Shown: positions 1-8,742, numbered from the stretch's first letter. The stretch is DNA of 64,000 bases from Chthonobacter rhizosphaerae (GCF_013839525.1 NZ_JACDIS010000015.1:1-64000), one strand, 5' to 3'. Numbers and translations: made by a program. The notes: generated by a model not told the origin, from the letters alone.

Positions 1-380
1 AAGGCGCCTTCCACCAGGATGGAGTCTTCGCTGTCCGTCGCCAGACGGAAGAACGACCGGAGCTGGCCGTACTCGGTCATGGTGCGGGCGTCGAAGTCGA
101 CGCGGGCGTCAGCACGGAACTGGACGCTGAAGTCGTCGTCGCCGTCACCCGGGACGTCCTGGTCAGCCTCGAAGGCCGTGACGCGGAAGCGGACGCGGCC
201 GGAGATGTCGAGGCAGGTCTCGGTGCCGGGGATGTAGAAGAAGCCGGCGCCGAAGGTGTCGCAAACCTTCACATAGTCCACAGCGGCCGGAACCGGCTCG
301 CCCGGAAGGTCCGCAGCCTGGGCAGCCGACGCGACCATCAGGCCGGCAGCGGTGCCGAGCAGGATGCTCTTGATGTTCAT
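1..380 (-). CDS. Omp2b-type porin, 5' part only (runs off the window)
   Basis: Outer-membrane general porin of the alphaproteobacterial Omp2b type. Translation from ATG at 380 gives a signal peptide ([15 protein letters not shown]... ending AQA-AD). The mature start is [17 protein letters not shown], followed by the typical [18 protein letters not shown] segment with its two cysteines. The frame is open to the left edge, so about 126 residues are present and the C-terminal barrel is missing. A strong GGAGG ribosome site lies at 387-391. It is closely related to the complete porin at 33000-33986: nearly identical over the first 65 residues, then diverging in an acidic loop rich in Asp/Gly. Each porin has an ArsR-type regulator gene close by. 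The divergent spacer to the regulator at 838 presumably holds the porin promoter. Confidence 0.93.
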   Translation of the reverse strand, partial: MNIKSILLGTAAGLMVASAAQAADLPGEPVPAAVDYVKVCDTFGAGFFYIPGTETCLDISGRVRFRVTAFEADQDVPGDGDDDFSVQFRADARVDFDARTMTEYGQLRSFFRLATDSEDSILVEGA

Positions 381-837
381 TTCCTGACCTCCAAAGTCAA
401 CCAGAGAGGAACCCGCTGCGATCGTCTTGAAGCGCTGCTTCGTCGAGTGATCTCAAACCGGCCCTTGTGTGTATCGCCCCACTGGGAAGCTGGTGGGTCA
501 CCCCAGACCCTCAGCGGTGGAACGTTGTGAGCTCGTTTCCGAACTCGCAGGGTGAAAGTGAACGATCCGCCGGACCGGTTCAACGTCGAAAAGCCCTCAC
601 ACCCGACCAACGAGGGTTTTGAAATCCCTTTGTTGCAGATATGCCACGCGAGATTTGCGGACGAAATTGGAACACTAAACAATAGGTTAACGGGTGAACG
701 ATTTTTGGATAGCTTGCCTTTGCTCGGGGCCAGGGTGGTACTCGGCGAGCACAGCGGTGGCAGAGACTTAAGGCTGGCGCTGGCGCCATAGGCGAGTCGG
801 AAGCAGCCGGTGCGCCTTAATACGCAAGGGCGGCGGT
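381..837. other. Intergenic spacer between divergent porin and ArsR gene
   Basis: About 460 bases with no convincing gene. Short open frames exist on both strands but none has a family resemblance or good ribosome site. The region must contain the promoters of the porin (-) and of the regulator (+). It is moderately AT-rich around 655-720, but I cannot assign -35/-10 boxes with confidence. Confidence 0.5.
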
Positions 838-1185
838 ATGGATTGGATTCGTATGAAGCAGGTCGCAACCCACCTTGAGGAGTCTCTGTCCGGCATCGCA
901 TATCAGAACCGTCTCTTGATGATGGGGCTCCTGGCGCGCGGACCAATGAACGTCGGCCAAATCACTAAGGCTCTGGACCTGCCGCAGCCGACCGTTTCTC
1001 AGAACCTGGCGAGAATGAAGGAGCTGGGCCTCATCAAGTCAGAGGTTGACGGCCGGAGCCGCGTCTACCGATTGGATAGGAACGGCATCGAATTGCTCAA
1101 GACGCGACTGGAGTGGCTGCTCGATACCAATTACGAGCCGAGTTCGGCCGAGCGGAAGGACTCACATGCACAGGATGGCGACTAA
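838..1185 (+). CDS. ArsR-family winged-helix regulator
   Basis: A 115-residue DNA-binding protein of the ArsR/SmtB fold. After an N-terminal helix, residues about 24-90 form the winged helix: NRLLMMGLLARGPMNVGQI, then the recognition helix in LPQPTVSQNLARMKELGLI and the wing VDGRSRVYRL. The metal-binding ELCVCDL motif of classical ArsR is absent and there is no cysteine in the recognition helix, so metal sensing is not indicated. The start at 838 has AAGGGCGG upstream; an internal Met (residue 6) is an alternative. It is divergent from the porin, so control of the porin is a reasonable guess. A similar regulator sits near the second porin at 34437. The C-terminal 15 residues are polar and probably disordered. 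Confidence 0.8.
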   Translation: MDWIRMKQVATHLEESLSGIAYQNRLLMMGLLARGPMNVGQITKALDLPQPTVSQNLARMKELGLIKSEVDGRSRVYRLDRNGIELLKTRLEWLLDTNYEPSSAERKDSHAQDGD

Positions 1186-1645
1186 CCGTAGCGCTCTTTA
1201 ATACGCGGTCATAGCTGACCCTTCAAAAGCGGAGCTTCGCGGACTACCTGCCTGTAGCGCTGTGACCGACAACCCTGGCCAGCACCATTCTCACGGTCGG
1301 CTCAGAGCAAGAGCCAATCTTACGGATGGCGCCGATCCAGCTGACTGCATTCGCAGCATCGCGGGCTGGGCATCTCAGATGGGATCGTCGCGAGGTGTGG
1401 TTTCGCGAGCATCTTGAGCGGAGCCGCGAGCTAGCATCGACGCCGATCGTTTTCATGGAAAGGGCATAGGATGGTCGATCGTACCTGGATTGATCATTGT
1501 TGCCCTTCAGCCGGCGATAGCTGCTTCCAAAGTTTCTATCTAGACCATTCCGGCCTGTGTGCAGCCGTTTGGCCCAGACGGCGCGACATCGGGCTAGCAG
1601 CGCCTAATCTCAGAACTGAAGTGGCGCCGTGTCGATTCCGAGCGC
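1186..1645. other. Intergenic, no gene seen; start of accessory region
   Basis: About 460 bases between the regulator and the transposase remnant. Frames present here lack ribosome sites and family resemblance. The stretch may contain the left flank of the decayed insertion sequence, but I could not identify a terminal inverted repeat. Confidence 0.45.
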
Positions 1646-2452
1646 ATGGCGAGACCTTTTCTTCCCGATGATCTGTGGGCAGTTACTGAGCCGCTGCTGC
1701 CGGCTGAGCGGCCCGATCCCAAGGGCAGCCGACCTCGGGTGCCGGACCACGCAGCCCTGACCGGCATCCTGTTCGTGCTGCGCTCGGCTCTGCCTTAGGA
1801 AATGCTGCCCCAAGAGATGGGCTGTCGCTCGAGAATGACCTGCTGACGGGGCTTGTGGGAGTGGCAGGAGCCAGGGTTTGCGACCGGCTCCATCGCGTGC
1901 TCTCGCGTTCTCTTGGACCGGCTCGGGCGAGCGGGGGTCATTGATTGGAGTCGAGCGTGGCTGGACAGCGCGTCCGTGCCGGCGAAAAGGGGAGCGAGCG
2001 CACCTGCCCGAACCCCACGGACCGGGGTCGACCAGGATCCAAGTGTCACGTCATCACGGATGGCAACAGCGTCCCGCTCGCCGGCCAGCTCACGGCTGCC
2101 AACGTCCACGACAGCCGCGTCTTTGAGGCCCTGATCGACGCCGTGCCGCCGGTCCGGCAACGGCGAGGGCGCCCCCGTGGGCGCCCAACCAAGCTCCACG
2201 CAGATAGAGCTGATGACGTGCCACGCTGCCGCGAGGCCCTACGTCGGCGCTGCATCGAAGCTCGGGTCGCCCGACGTGCGGTCGACGGTAGCGAGCGCTT
2301 GGGCCGTCACCGCTGGGTAGTTGAACGCATTCTGGCCTGGTCAGCCGCTTCCGTCGCCTCACCATCAGTTTTGAGCGCCGCGCCGACATCCACCTGGCGT
2401 TCCTGTCGCTCGCTGCCTCCCTCATCTGCTGGAGGTTGGGCCAGCGGCTGCG
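1646..2452 (+). pseudogene. Decayed IS5-family transposase
   Basis: Reading across frames reconstructs a DDE transposase of the IS5 family (IS427-like). The start is ATG at 1646 with DDLWAVTEPLLPAERPDPKG, then GSRPRVPDHAALTGILFVLR. At 1798 the expected Trp codon of the PWEMLP motif is TAG, and a second Trp codon is TGA near 1842. Frameshifts follow near 1870-1950. DSASVPAKRG carries the first catalytic Asp. TDRGRPGSKCHVITDGNSVP carries the second, followed by the TAANVHDSRVFEALIDAVPP segment. GRHRWVVERILAW carries the catalytic Glu. A one-base deletion after that Trp (about 2340) moves the C-terminus (SRFRRLTISFERRADIHL) to another frame, ending near 2452. At least two stops and several frameshifts make it inactive. 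The frame carrying its middle part happens to stay open into the next gene; that fusion is not real. Confidence 0.88.
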
Positions 2453-2628
2453 TGGTTGGGCGCCTCAAGGCCTCGTCCCTGACGAGGGTCAAAGCATGCC
2501 AACCACTGCCAATTCAAACCGACGACCTTGGGCACAACTTTCAGGTCCGTCTGTCCCGAATTGGCCTTGTCTCCTGTTGCTGCTGGCAAGTTCCTCTATC
2601 TATCGTGAGCCTCTGCCCAGGAGACACG

Positions 2629-3444
2629 ATGACCCGCATATTGCCCCAGCCTCACTCCGAATTCCTCGAGCGCATCTGTGACGCGGTTGCGCGCGATCCG
2701 CGGATCCACAGCCTGCTGGCGGCTGGCTCGTTCATCCACGGCGGGCTGGATGAGTTCTCGGATCTCGACTTCATTCTCGTGGCCGAGGCGGCGGCGCACG
2801 AAGACCTGCTCGCATCGCGCCAATCCTTTGCCGAGGCGCTCGGTCCCTTGCTCAGCGCCTTCACGGGCGAACATGTGGGCGAGCCGCGCCTGCTCATCTG
2901 CCTTTATGGCCCACCGCTCCTTCACGTGGACCTGAAGGTGGTTACTTTGGCCGACCTGCACCCGCTCATCGAGCGGCCTGCCATCCTGGTCTCCCGAGAT
3001 CGTGCCGCGTTGGAGGCCCGGCTCGACCGAACCCCGGTAGCCTGGCCCAACCGGGAGGCTGACTGGTTTGAGGCGCGGGCCTGGATTTGGCTCCACTACG
3101 GGGCCACCAAGCTCGGCCGGGGCGAACTCTTCGAGGCCATGGGCATGCTTGCCTTCTTCCGCGAACAGGTGCTGGGCCCGATGCTGCACCGGCGAGCGGG
3201 TCTCCCCCAGCGCGGCGTGCGCCGGATCGAGGCGCTAGGCCTGAACGCGGACAACCGGCTGGCTGGCACAGTTGCGCGGCATGAAACGGCCTCAGTCCGG
3301 GGCAGCCTCCTCGCCGCAGCACGCCTGTACCTGGACCTACGGTCTGACGATCCGCCGTCGGTGACCACTCCTGGTATGCCGGGCGCCCTGGAGGAGTTCA
3401 TCGCATCCTTCGATTGGCCTCTGCCTGCACAGACGTCGGCCTAA
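2629..3444 (+). CDS. Nucleotidyltransferase-domain protein (aminoglycoside adenylyltransferase-like fold)
   Basis: A 271-residue protein with an N-terminal nucleotidyltransferase domain. It has the Gly-Ser signature at residues 33-34 (AAGSFIHGG), the metal-binding pair Asp45-x-Asp47 (FSDLDFILV), and a likely third carboxylate at Asp101 in LLHVDLK. The C-terminal half is helical with conserved-looking Trp/His residues, as in AadK-like streptomycin adenylyltransferases and the related housekeeping family of unknown substrate. The start at 2629 is chosen because GGAG lies at 2620-2623 and the domain begins directly after it; the frame upstream belongs to the transposase remnant. It sits in the accessory region beside the dead insertion sequence, suggesting acquisition. 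All three catalytic acids appear present. The substrate is unknown and antibiotic modification is not established. Confidence 0.78.
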   Translation: MTRILPQPHSEFLERICDAVARDPRIHSLLAAGSFIHGGLDEFSDLDFILVAEAAAHEDLLASRQSFAEALGPLLSAFTGEHVGEPRLLICLYGPPLLHVDLKVVTLADLHPLIERPAILVSRDRAALEARLDRTPVAWPNREADWFEARAWIWLHYGATKLGRGELFEAMGMLAFFREQVLGPMLHRRAGLPQRGVRRIEALGLNADNRLAGTVARHETASVRGSLLAAARLYLDLRSDDPPSVTTPGMPGALEEFIASFDWPLPAQTSA

Positions 3445-3681
3445 ACCTGTCGTTCAGGCGTGCGCATCCGGCAGAAGCGACTCCCGGTCTTCCAGGGACG
3501 CCGCCACGCATAGCCGCCGCAACGATGTCCACTGATGGTTTTGATGGGCGCTCTAAACCGACTTAGCGATCACGCGTGACGTTCATATCAGTTAGCTGTT
3601 CGAGCCCAAGGCAGTGGCCACCCATCGGCGGTCACCCCCGCTCCCCGCCGACAACCGGACCAACCTGGACGGAAAGATTCC

Positions 3682-3984
3682 ATGGCGGACCCCTGGATGC
3701 TCGCTTTCGGAACCGAAGTGAACGAAGGCCACAACAGCGGCTCCGTGAACGCTGCCAACGGCATTGGCAACAGCGTCACCGGCGAGATTGTGTCTGACGC
3801 CAGCCAGACCGTTGTCGATTATGGGCACGATTTCGGTTTCGAAGCCCACGAGGCCAATTACGGCAGCAACTCGGCAGACGTGTACGCGGCCAATGGTCTC
3901 TTCAACCACGTCGGTGGGGGCATCTACGCGGATGCGGATCAGACTGTCGGTGACGTCGAGGGCTTCCCTCTCTTCATGCACTGA
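3682..3984 (+). CDS. Short NG-x-GN repeat protein, paralogue 1
   Basis: A 100-residue acidic protein without a family I can name. It begins MADPWMLAFGTEVNEGHNSG. It contains two copies of a 40-45 residue repeat whose core is S-V-x-A-A-N-G-I-G-N-x-V-x-G-x-I-V, followed by Asp-x-Ser/Ala-x-Gln-T-V-x-D (first copy residues about 14-57, second about 58-93, degenerate at the GN). The alternation of small, Asn and beta-branched residues looks like a short beta-solenoid or curlin-like strand repeat. That is an inference from pattern only. No signal peptide or membrane segment is seen. GGAAAG precedes ATG 3682 and a terminator-like hairpin follows at 4016. The protein at 4583 shares the same N-terminal pattern and repeat, so the two are paralogues. 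Confidence 0.68.
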   Translation: MADPWMLAFGTEVNEGHNSGSVNAANGIGNSVTGEIVSDASQTVVDYGHDFGFEAHEANYGSNSADVYAANGLFNHVGGGIYADADQTVGDVEGFPLFMH

Positions 3985-4015
3985 TACCCTGTTCTGAAAC
4001 GTCACGCTTTAGACA

Positions 4016-4053
4016 AGAAAGGGCGTCGCTGGTGCGGCGGCCTTTCTGCTTTT
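4016..4053 (+). terminator. Intrinsic terminator after repeat protein 1
   Basis: A 14-bp stem (4016-4029 with 4034-4047, two mismatches) with a TGGT loop. It is followed by GCTTTT, 31 bases after the stop of the upstream gene. Confidence 0.7.
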
Positions 4054-4582
4054 GGTATAGCTCCGCCGCTTGCAAAGCATTTTTCTGCAATCAGTCGAGA
4101 CGGCCCAATTAGCTCGCGCAGGCAATTGGCCCGCTGCACAAGCCTCTATACGCCTTTGTGTCTGCAGGCCGCCGTATCGCAGTTCCACGATTCAAGGTGG
4201 CTATCATCAACGCGTCGTTCGGCGCAGCGGTTCATGCGTTAAGCCCCCGTTAACTGCAATTGTCGTGACTAGCGTCGGCTCGCATTGCGGCGGACCGGGG
4301 AGACGCTGTGCGGACCATCAGGTCGACGTCAAACACGCATAGCGTCTCTTCCCGCCGGTTCTGCACTGCTCCAGAATCCTCCATGTTGCTGTACTGGCTT
4401 GGGGCTTTGAGTACCTGCTCCTGTCTTCTCGATGTCCCGCGCAGATAGACTGCCTTGTACTCGGGTGTGTGCGCTCGGTCACTGAGCCAAGCTCTGTCAG
4501 TTGCCATAGTCCAGTCATCGCCGGGCATCAACCAGTCCTTGAACGGCGGTGAACCTGACCCTATCGACTATGGAGCACTCCC
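4054..4582. other. Spacer between the two repeat-protein genes
   Basis: About 530 bases between the paralogous repeat proteins. No open frame here has both a ribosome site and recognisable composition. It separates the two genes into independent transcription units, since a terminator precedes it. The promoter for the second protein should lie here but I cannot place it. Confidence 0.4.
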
Positions 4583-5047
4583 ATGGATGCTTGGCTTGCT
4601 GCTTTCGCCTCGGAACTGAATCAGGGCACAAACACCGCTTCGGTCAACGCTGCAAACGGCGTCGGCAATGAGGTCGGCGGCGATGTGGTCGCGCAAGCGA
4701 CCCAAGACGGCGGCGACACTGAACTGAGCGGCCCCAGCCTCTACGACCTTTTTGGCGGCCCGGATATCAACATTGGCGTCAATGTCGCAACGGTGGTCGC
4801 CGGTAACGGCGTCGGCAACGACATCGACGGAGACGTGGTCGCTCAGGCGACTCAGGACGTCGGCGACACTGACGTCGGTGGCGGCCCCAGCCTCTACGAC
4901 TTCTTCGGTGGCCCGGACATCAATATCGGCGTCAACGTCGCCAACGTCATTGCTGGAAACGGCGTTGGCAACAGCATCGATGGCAGCGTTCTGGCTCTTG
5001 CAGACCAGACCATTGGCGATACGGAGTTTGCTGGCTTGCTGGCCTGA
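4583..5047 (+). CDS. NG-x-GN repeat protein, paralogue 2 (three repeats)
   Basis: A 154-residue, strongly acidic protein built from three near-identical repeats of about 48-50 residues. The repeats cover residues about 12-60, 61-111 and 112-154. Each contains N-x-A-x-V-x-A-x-NGVGN, then Ile/Val-x-GDVVAQATQD-x-GDT, and the first two end in the turn PSLYDLFGGP or PSLYDFFGGP. The core pattern matches the two repeats of the protein at 3682, and both proteins begin with a short Met-Asp/Ala-x-Trp segment. There is no signal peptide, cysteine or membrane helix. The regular Asn/Gly/Val spacing suggests a stacked beta-strand (solenoid or curlin-like) fold; this is inferred. The start at 4583 has GGAG at 4567-4570. 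A perfect hairpin terminator follows. The family is unrecognised and the function unknown. Confidence 0.72.
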   Translation: MDAWLAAFASELNQGTNTASVNAANGVGNEVGGDVVAQATQDGGDTELSGPSLYDLFGGPDINIGVNVATVVAGNGVGNDIDGDVVAQATQDVGDTDVGGGPSLYDFFGGPDINIGVNVANVIAGNGVGNSIDGSVLALADQTIGDTEFAGLLA

Positions 5048-5075
5048 TCGAACGATCCGGATGCTTGATCATACC

Positions 5076-5113
5076 CCGCCGTGGCATTCTAAGGCCACGG
5101 CGGCTTATGCACT
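5076..5113 (+). terminator. Intrinsic terminator after repeat protein 2
   Basis: A perfect 10-bp stem (5076-5085 with 5094-5103) with an 8-base loop, 28 bases after the stop codon. A short CTT/TTTT tract follows. Confidence 0.75.
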
Positions 5114-5374
5114 TTTGATGAACACCGGACTGCCACCTAACCGAGCGCAACGGGCGCCCCTTCGCTCGCCTCTGAAAGCTCGATAACGCTGGCTTTCGAA
5201 ACGGGCGCTTGCAGGCGAGCTGTCACATTCACGCCGTTAGGGCATTGCGCCGGCGCGGCGCCTTTCCGTTCAGCGTTCCCCAGGCGTTCGCTGTGCTACC
5301 TACTTGACCAAAGTCCCGCTTACCGCTCATGAGAGTACAACCGACGACATCACCCGATTGGATCCACGTGCAGA

Positions 5375-5548
5375 ATGAGATCGTCCCGCCCGGCAGCCCT
5401 CGGCTCTGCCGTTAAAGCTGCCCTTGCGGCGACCCTCGAGAAAGAGATCCAACTCCCTAAGAATAGGATTCTCGGGTCTTGGCTGCTTCTGCTTGGTACC
5501 GCCGGGTGGCTCATTCTGACCGTGATGATTCTGGCAGCCCTTGACTAG
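5375..5548 (+). CDS. Possible 57-residue single-pass membrane protein
   Basis: A short open frame from ATG 5375 to TAG 5546-5548. It has a basic, Ala-rich N-terminal half (residues 1-31, MRSSRPAALGSAVKAAL...) and one clear hydrophobic helix at about residues 32-56 (ILGSWLLLLGTAGWLILTV...). It ends in a single Asp. The layout is that of a small tail-anchored or holin-like protein. The ribosome site is weak. It lies between the repeat protein and another possible tiny membrane protein at 5803. No family is recognised. It could be a chance frame, although a membrane helix of this quality in low-GC DNA is suggestive. Confidence 0.33.
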   Translation: MRSSRPAALGSAVKAALAATLEKEIQLPKNRILGSWLLLLGTAGWLILTVMILAALD

Positions 5549-5802
5549 CGGCTCGGCCACTCTGATTTCAAACCTCGGACGAGGCACACTGGGCCCGTCT
5601 ACGCTGGACTCGCGGTTTGCTGCCCAGTGCGCGACGGGAGCGCATCTACACAGGCCGCTATGGATTATTGCCCAGCGCCTAAGAAACCTGTGTAATTGTA
5701 AATACTGCGTATCGATGAGCATCTTCTGAAGCCACGCGGTCCTTCGGAACTCTACAGGGCGCCCGTTCGTTCTTCTGTCAGTTCTAGGCAAGGGTACAAA
5801 CT

Positions 5803-5997
5803 GTGGCAGCCGTTGATTCCACCACGTATTCGCGCGGCTACAAGCGCGGACATCGGAGCGCTGCTCGGAACACAGTGGTTGCTTTAGCGACCGCTAGCAT
5901 AACGCTCATCGTGTACACGTTTCTTGGCGTGCTCTTAATGGCTATTGCTGCTGCGTATGCTCTTGGCCAGGGCCTAAGGTTGCTTAGAAAAACGTAG
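5803..5997 (+). CDS. Possible 64-residue small membrane protein
   Basis: A GTG-initiated frame encoding a basic N-terminal segment (residues 1-22, rich in Arg/Lys/Tyr). One long hydrophobic stretch follows at about residues 24-54 (VVALATASITLIVYTFLGVL... AAAYALG), then a short basic tail (LRLLRKT). The positive ends suggest a single helix or tight hairpin in the inner membrane. AAGGG lies about 9 bases upstream of the GTG. No family is recognised. It belongs to the gene-poor, lower-GC accessory stretch. Confidence 0.38.
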   Translation: MAAVDSTTYSRGYKRGHRSAARNTVVALATASITLIVYTFLGVLLMAIAAAYALGQGLRLLRKT

Positions 5998-7287
5998 GCT
6001 TATAATCCTCGGCGCAAATCCGGCGGAAGGTCATCATCCGAAACGGTGTTTGTCCCTACTCGAGACATCATCTTTACAGCGCGGAAGTGCGTCATAGCTC
6101 TACACAAGGAACATGCCAAAAAGAGCAGCTCTGCCAGCTAGACCCAGGAGTGTCACAGAACTGCTCCTTTGTTGACGCTGTTAAATACCTATAGTTCAAA
6201 CTTTATTTGAGCTCACTTTGCGGGCGTGTGCGCATTTCCACTTAGAGCGCCTGCTGGTGACGTTTTAGTTCCGGCTCATTTCTGTTTATAGCCTACCTTC
6301 CAGTGAACGATCTTACATGTCTCTAATGTGCGCCTTTGCGGCATAGGGTCGGCATAGCTTCTGAACTGAGACTTAGCCATAAGCTGTTGCAATTCCACCA
6401 CAAGACATAGTTTTCTGCGCAGCCCGATAGGACAGACGCTTCAATGTAAATCGCAATCGGTTTATAAGCATCCCGTTTTGAAATAGCTCGAGCGTTTAAG
6501 CTCGATTTTGCAGATACATTAGTTTGTTCTTGTACGGTCAAGCCGGAATTGCAGAACGAGGGGCGGGCGACGGCCCGCCCCTTCCTTTTGGTTTCGTGGG
6601 ATCGGTGAGGCTCATCTCTTACTGACGGATACGCCGCTTCTTTCCTTAAGAGTCGGCGGAGCCCGATAGCTCCTAGTGGAGCAACGCAAGCCCAAGATGA
6701 TCGTCAGTAACAAAGGCGTCGAGCCGACCTCCAGTGCCAACCTGGCCCGGGCCGATGCGGCCAAGGGTGAGTGGCACACCGTTGCACCCTGCAGGGCAAT
6801 ACGGAATAGCTCTATTCAGAGCTTCGACGGCCGGCTGAGCGATGAACTGCTGAATGCCAAGCCGTGTGAAAGGTTGATATTCAGCCTCCAACCGTTCAAA
6901 AGACAGTAGTAGCCTCTCGCAGTGGCAGCTCGACCACAACACCACCAAGTTGCGCTCGAAGCTCTGATAACAGAAGCCAACCGCCTGCGCCTCGACGTTT
7001 CCGCACGGCAGGGTCCGACGGTTCGCAGCACAATCAGCCGCGCGCTCGTCCCGGTAGGGCCGGCCCGAGAGGGTCAACATACTCGCCGAAATAAATGCGA
7101 GGCTTGAATAAAAAGAGGCGCAGCTCACCCGTCTTGTCAACGAAACTGCCAACTAATTAATTCCCGCGTACCGATGTCGTTCTCCTGCACTGAGGTTGAT
7201 GGTACCTTACTTCGGGATAGTGCTGGATTAGACAAGAACGGAAGGTGTTCTTATGTGTAAAGGCTTTGTGCCTACTCCTAACCGAGA
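5998..7287. other. Long gene-poor stretch of low-GC accessory DNA
   Basis: About 1.3 kb without a supportable protein gene. Frames on both strands around 6320-6540 and 6670-7150 lack ribosome sites and recognisable domains. The only clear structure is the strong terminator-like hairpin at 6559-6582. The stretch could hold remnants of mobile DNA or a non-coding RNA. Confidence 0.45.
6559..6590 (+). terminator. Strong orphan terminator hairpin
   Basis: A perfect 10-bp GC-rich stem (6559-6568 with 6573-6582), a GACG tetraloop and a TTCCTTTT tract immediately downstream on the + strand. No protein gene reading into it was found, so the transcript it ends is unknown. Confidence 0.7.
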
Positions 7288-8742
7288 TCATCCAGCATTA
7301 GCTAGTTCATGACACCTACGTGCTTCCCTTAGAGACCGCTCTGCAATCAGCTCGTGTAACTTTCCTTTAAGCCTAAATAGTGATTGCCGTTCGTTTATGT
7401 TGCTTTCCCTTGAGATGAAGCTACTGAGCGCGGAAATTCCGACTTCTGGATCGCCGCCTGGCCCAAGTTGCAGATTTGCAAGCTGCAGCAATGGCCAAAG
7501 CCACGTCGGCCGTAATTCATGCGCTCGAGAGTAGGCTCGCGTGGCTTCTGTCACATTTCCGCTTATTGCATGACAACGCCCAAGCAGATTCCATGCCTCG
7601 GCATAGTGGGGCGCGTCGGCACCTTTATGCTTTAAAGTGGCAATTGCCTCCTCGTATCGTTTCGCTTCATAGAGCGTGCTGGCGTGGAGATAGCGCCACC
7701 ATGGCACTTCATCGTTTAGCCGAATAGCAGTAGCAAAAGCGCGAGAGGCCTCGCTGTATCGCTTAGCGGCGGTAAGGGCTTTGCCAAGATCCACGAAGTG
7801 GCCTGCATGCGCGCGATCAGTTATTGCGAGAGGCGCTGCCCCGTGCTGCAAATCGCCAGTCTCTTCTGAACGCCCAATAGCGTCCAATGCTTTCTGGAAA
7901 GCGCTGTCCAACAGGCCAGCGTTCAGCATCGCGCGGCTAGATTGAATTGCAAAGGCTACATTATCCTGGTATTGGCTCGTCAAACGATCTGACAGCGCTA
8001 TCGCGATGTTGGTTTTGTTCCTGCGTATTGCTTCGTTGGCCATATTGAAAACGATCGACTTCGATCTTCCTTTTATACCGACTGTACTGATTGATCTGCT
8101 CCCCTCCCTTCTGAGAACATCGACTATGTACTGCTTGAGCACTCCTAATTCTGAGAGCACTTCCCCGACCGGATGCCCTCCGAACGGAACTTTTACAACG
8201 TATGCTTCTGGGAATGCAGGCCTGACAACACCTTGTAGAAAAAATGCATCCTGGTGGTCATAAGGGTCGGTCAAGATGACAGCACTTGCATGGTAGTTCG
8301 TCGGCAATTGGAGCTGATCGTGCTGCCATTCTACTCGGCTGTCATGTCTAGCCTGTACATTATTATGTCCAGGGTGGATCGAACACAACGGAGAGATTGC
8401 AATCAAATCAGATTCGACGGCTATCGAATAGTACAGAGCCGCGTAACCGCCCAGGCTCGATCCGTACAGACACACTCTGTCATAAGTATTAGGCAAGTTA
8501 TGTACCACTTGTTTAAAGCAATCTCGCGATAAGTCCTGGTAATAATTTTCTTTCCTTTTTTGGAAGTTGAGGACGTCGAAACCGTGCTTCAGAAGGAAGG
8601 CCTCACCAAACCCCGGTGTTTCCACGTTTAAGGCCCCGAGATGATCGAATGTGACCACCAGAGTGCTCGCCCGAGCACCAGGGCATAGACTATAAGAAGC
8701 CACGGTGGTCCCGTTGTCGAAGACTCTAGTGCGACCCATCAT
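7288..8742 (-). CDS. Alpha/beta-hydrolase with C-terminal TPR repeats
   Basis: A 484-residue two-domain protein. Residues about 20-215 form an alpha/beta-hydrolase. The nucleophile elbow is GSSLGGY (Ser96), preceded by a hydrophobic strand VCLYG. A candidate acid is Asp159 or Asp162 in ILTDPYDHQDA, and His190 lies in VPFGGHPVG, the expected order for a catalytic triad. Residues about 230-460 are helical with tetratricopeptide-like repeats (for example GKALTAAKRYSEASRAFATA, LYEAKRYEEAIATLK and AEAWNLLGRCHAISGNVTEA). No signal peptide is seen. Such fusions occur near surface-polysaccharide genes, but no such genes are present here. It is lower in GC than the flanking chromosome and alone on its strand, so it was probably acquired. 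It is likely an esterase or acyltransferase-like enzyme; the substrate is unknown. Confidence 0.8.
   Translation of the reverse strand: MMGRTRVFDNGTTVASYSLCPGARASTLVVTFDHLGALNVETPGFGEAFLLKHGFDVLNFQKRKENYYQDLSRDCFKQVVHNLPNTYDRVCLYGSSLGGYAALYYSIAVESDLIAISPLCSIHPGHNNVQARHDSRVEWQHDQLQLPTNYHASAVILTDPYDHQDAFFLQGVVRPAFPEAYVVKVPFGGHPVGEVLSELGVLKQYIVDVLRREGSRSISTVGIKGRSKSIVFNMANEAIRRNKTNIAIALSDRLTSQYQDNVAFAIQSSRAMLNAGLLDSAFQKALDAIGRSEETGDLQHGAAPLAITDRAHAGHFVDLGKALTAAKRYSEASRAFATAIRLNDEVPWWRYLHASTLYEAKRYEEAIATLKHKGADAPHYAEAWNLLGRCHAISGNVTEATRAYSRAHELRPTWLWPLLQLANLQLGPGGDPEVGISALSSFISRESNINERQSLFRLKGKLHELIAERSLREARRCHELANAG

Noticed and set aside
1945-3444. A 499-residue fusion of transposase and nucleotidyltransferase
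   Set aside because: The transposase part is a decayed fragment with frameshifts; the nucleotidyltransferase has its own ATG at 2629 with a good ribosome site.
6673-7152. Antisense-like frames of 70-160 residues
   Set aside because: No ribosome site and no recognisable domain; resemblance to translated antisense of transposons is too weak to report as a gene.
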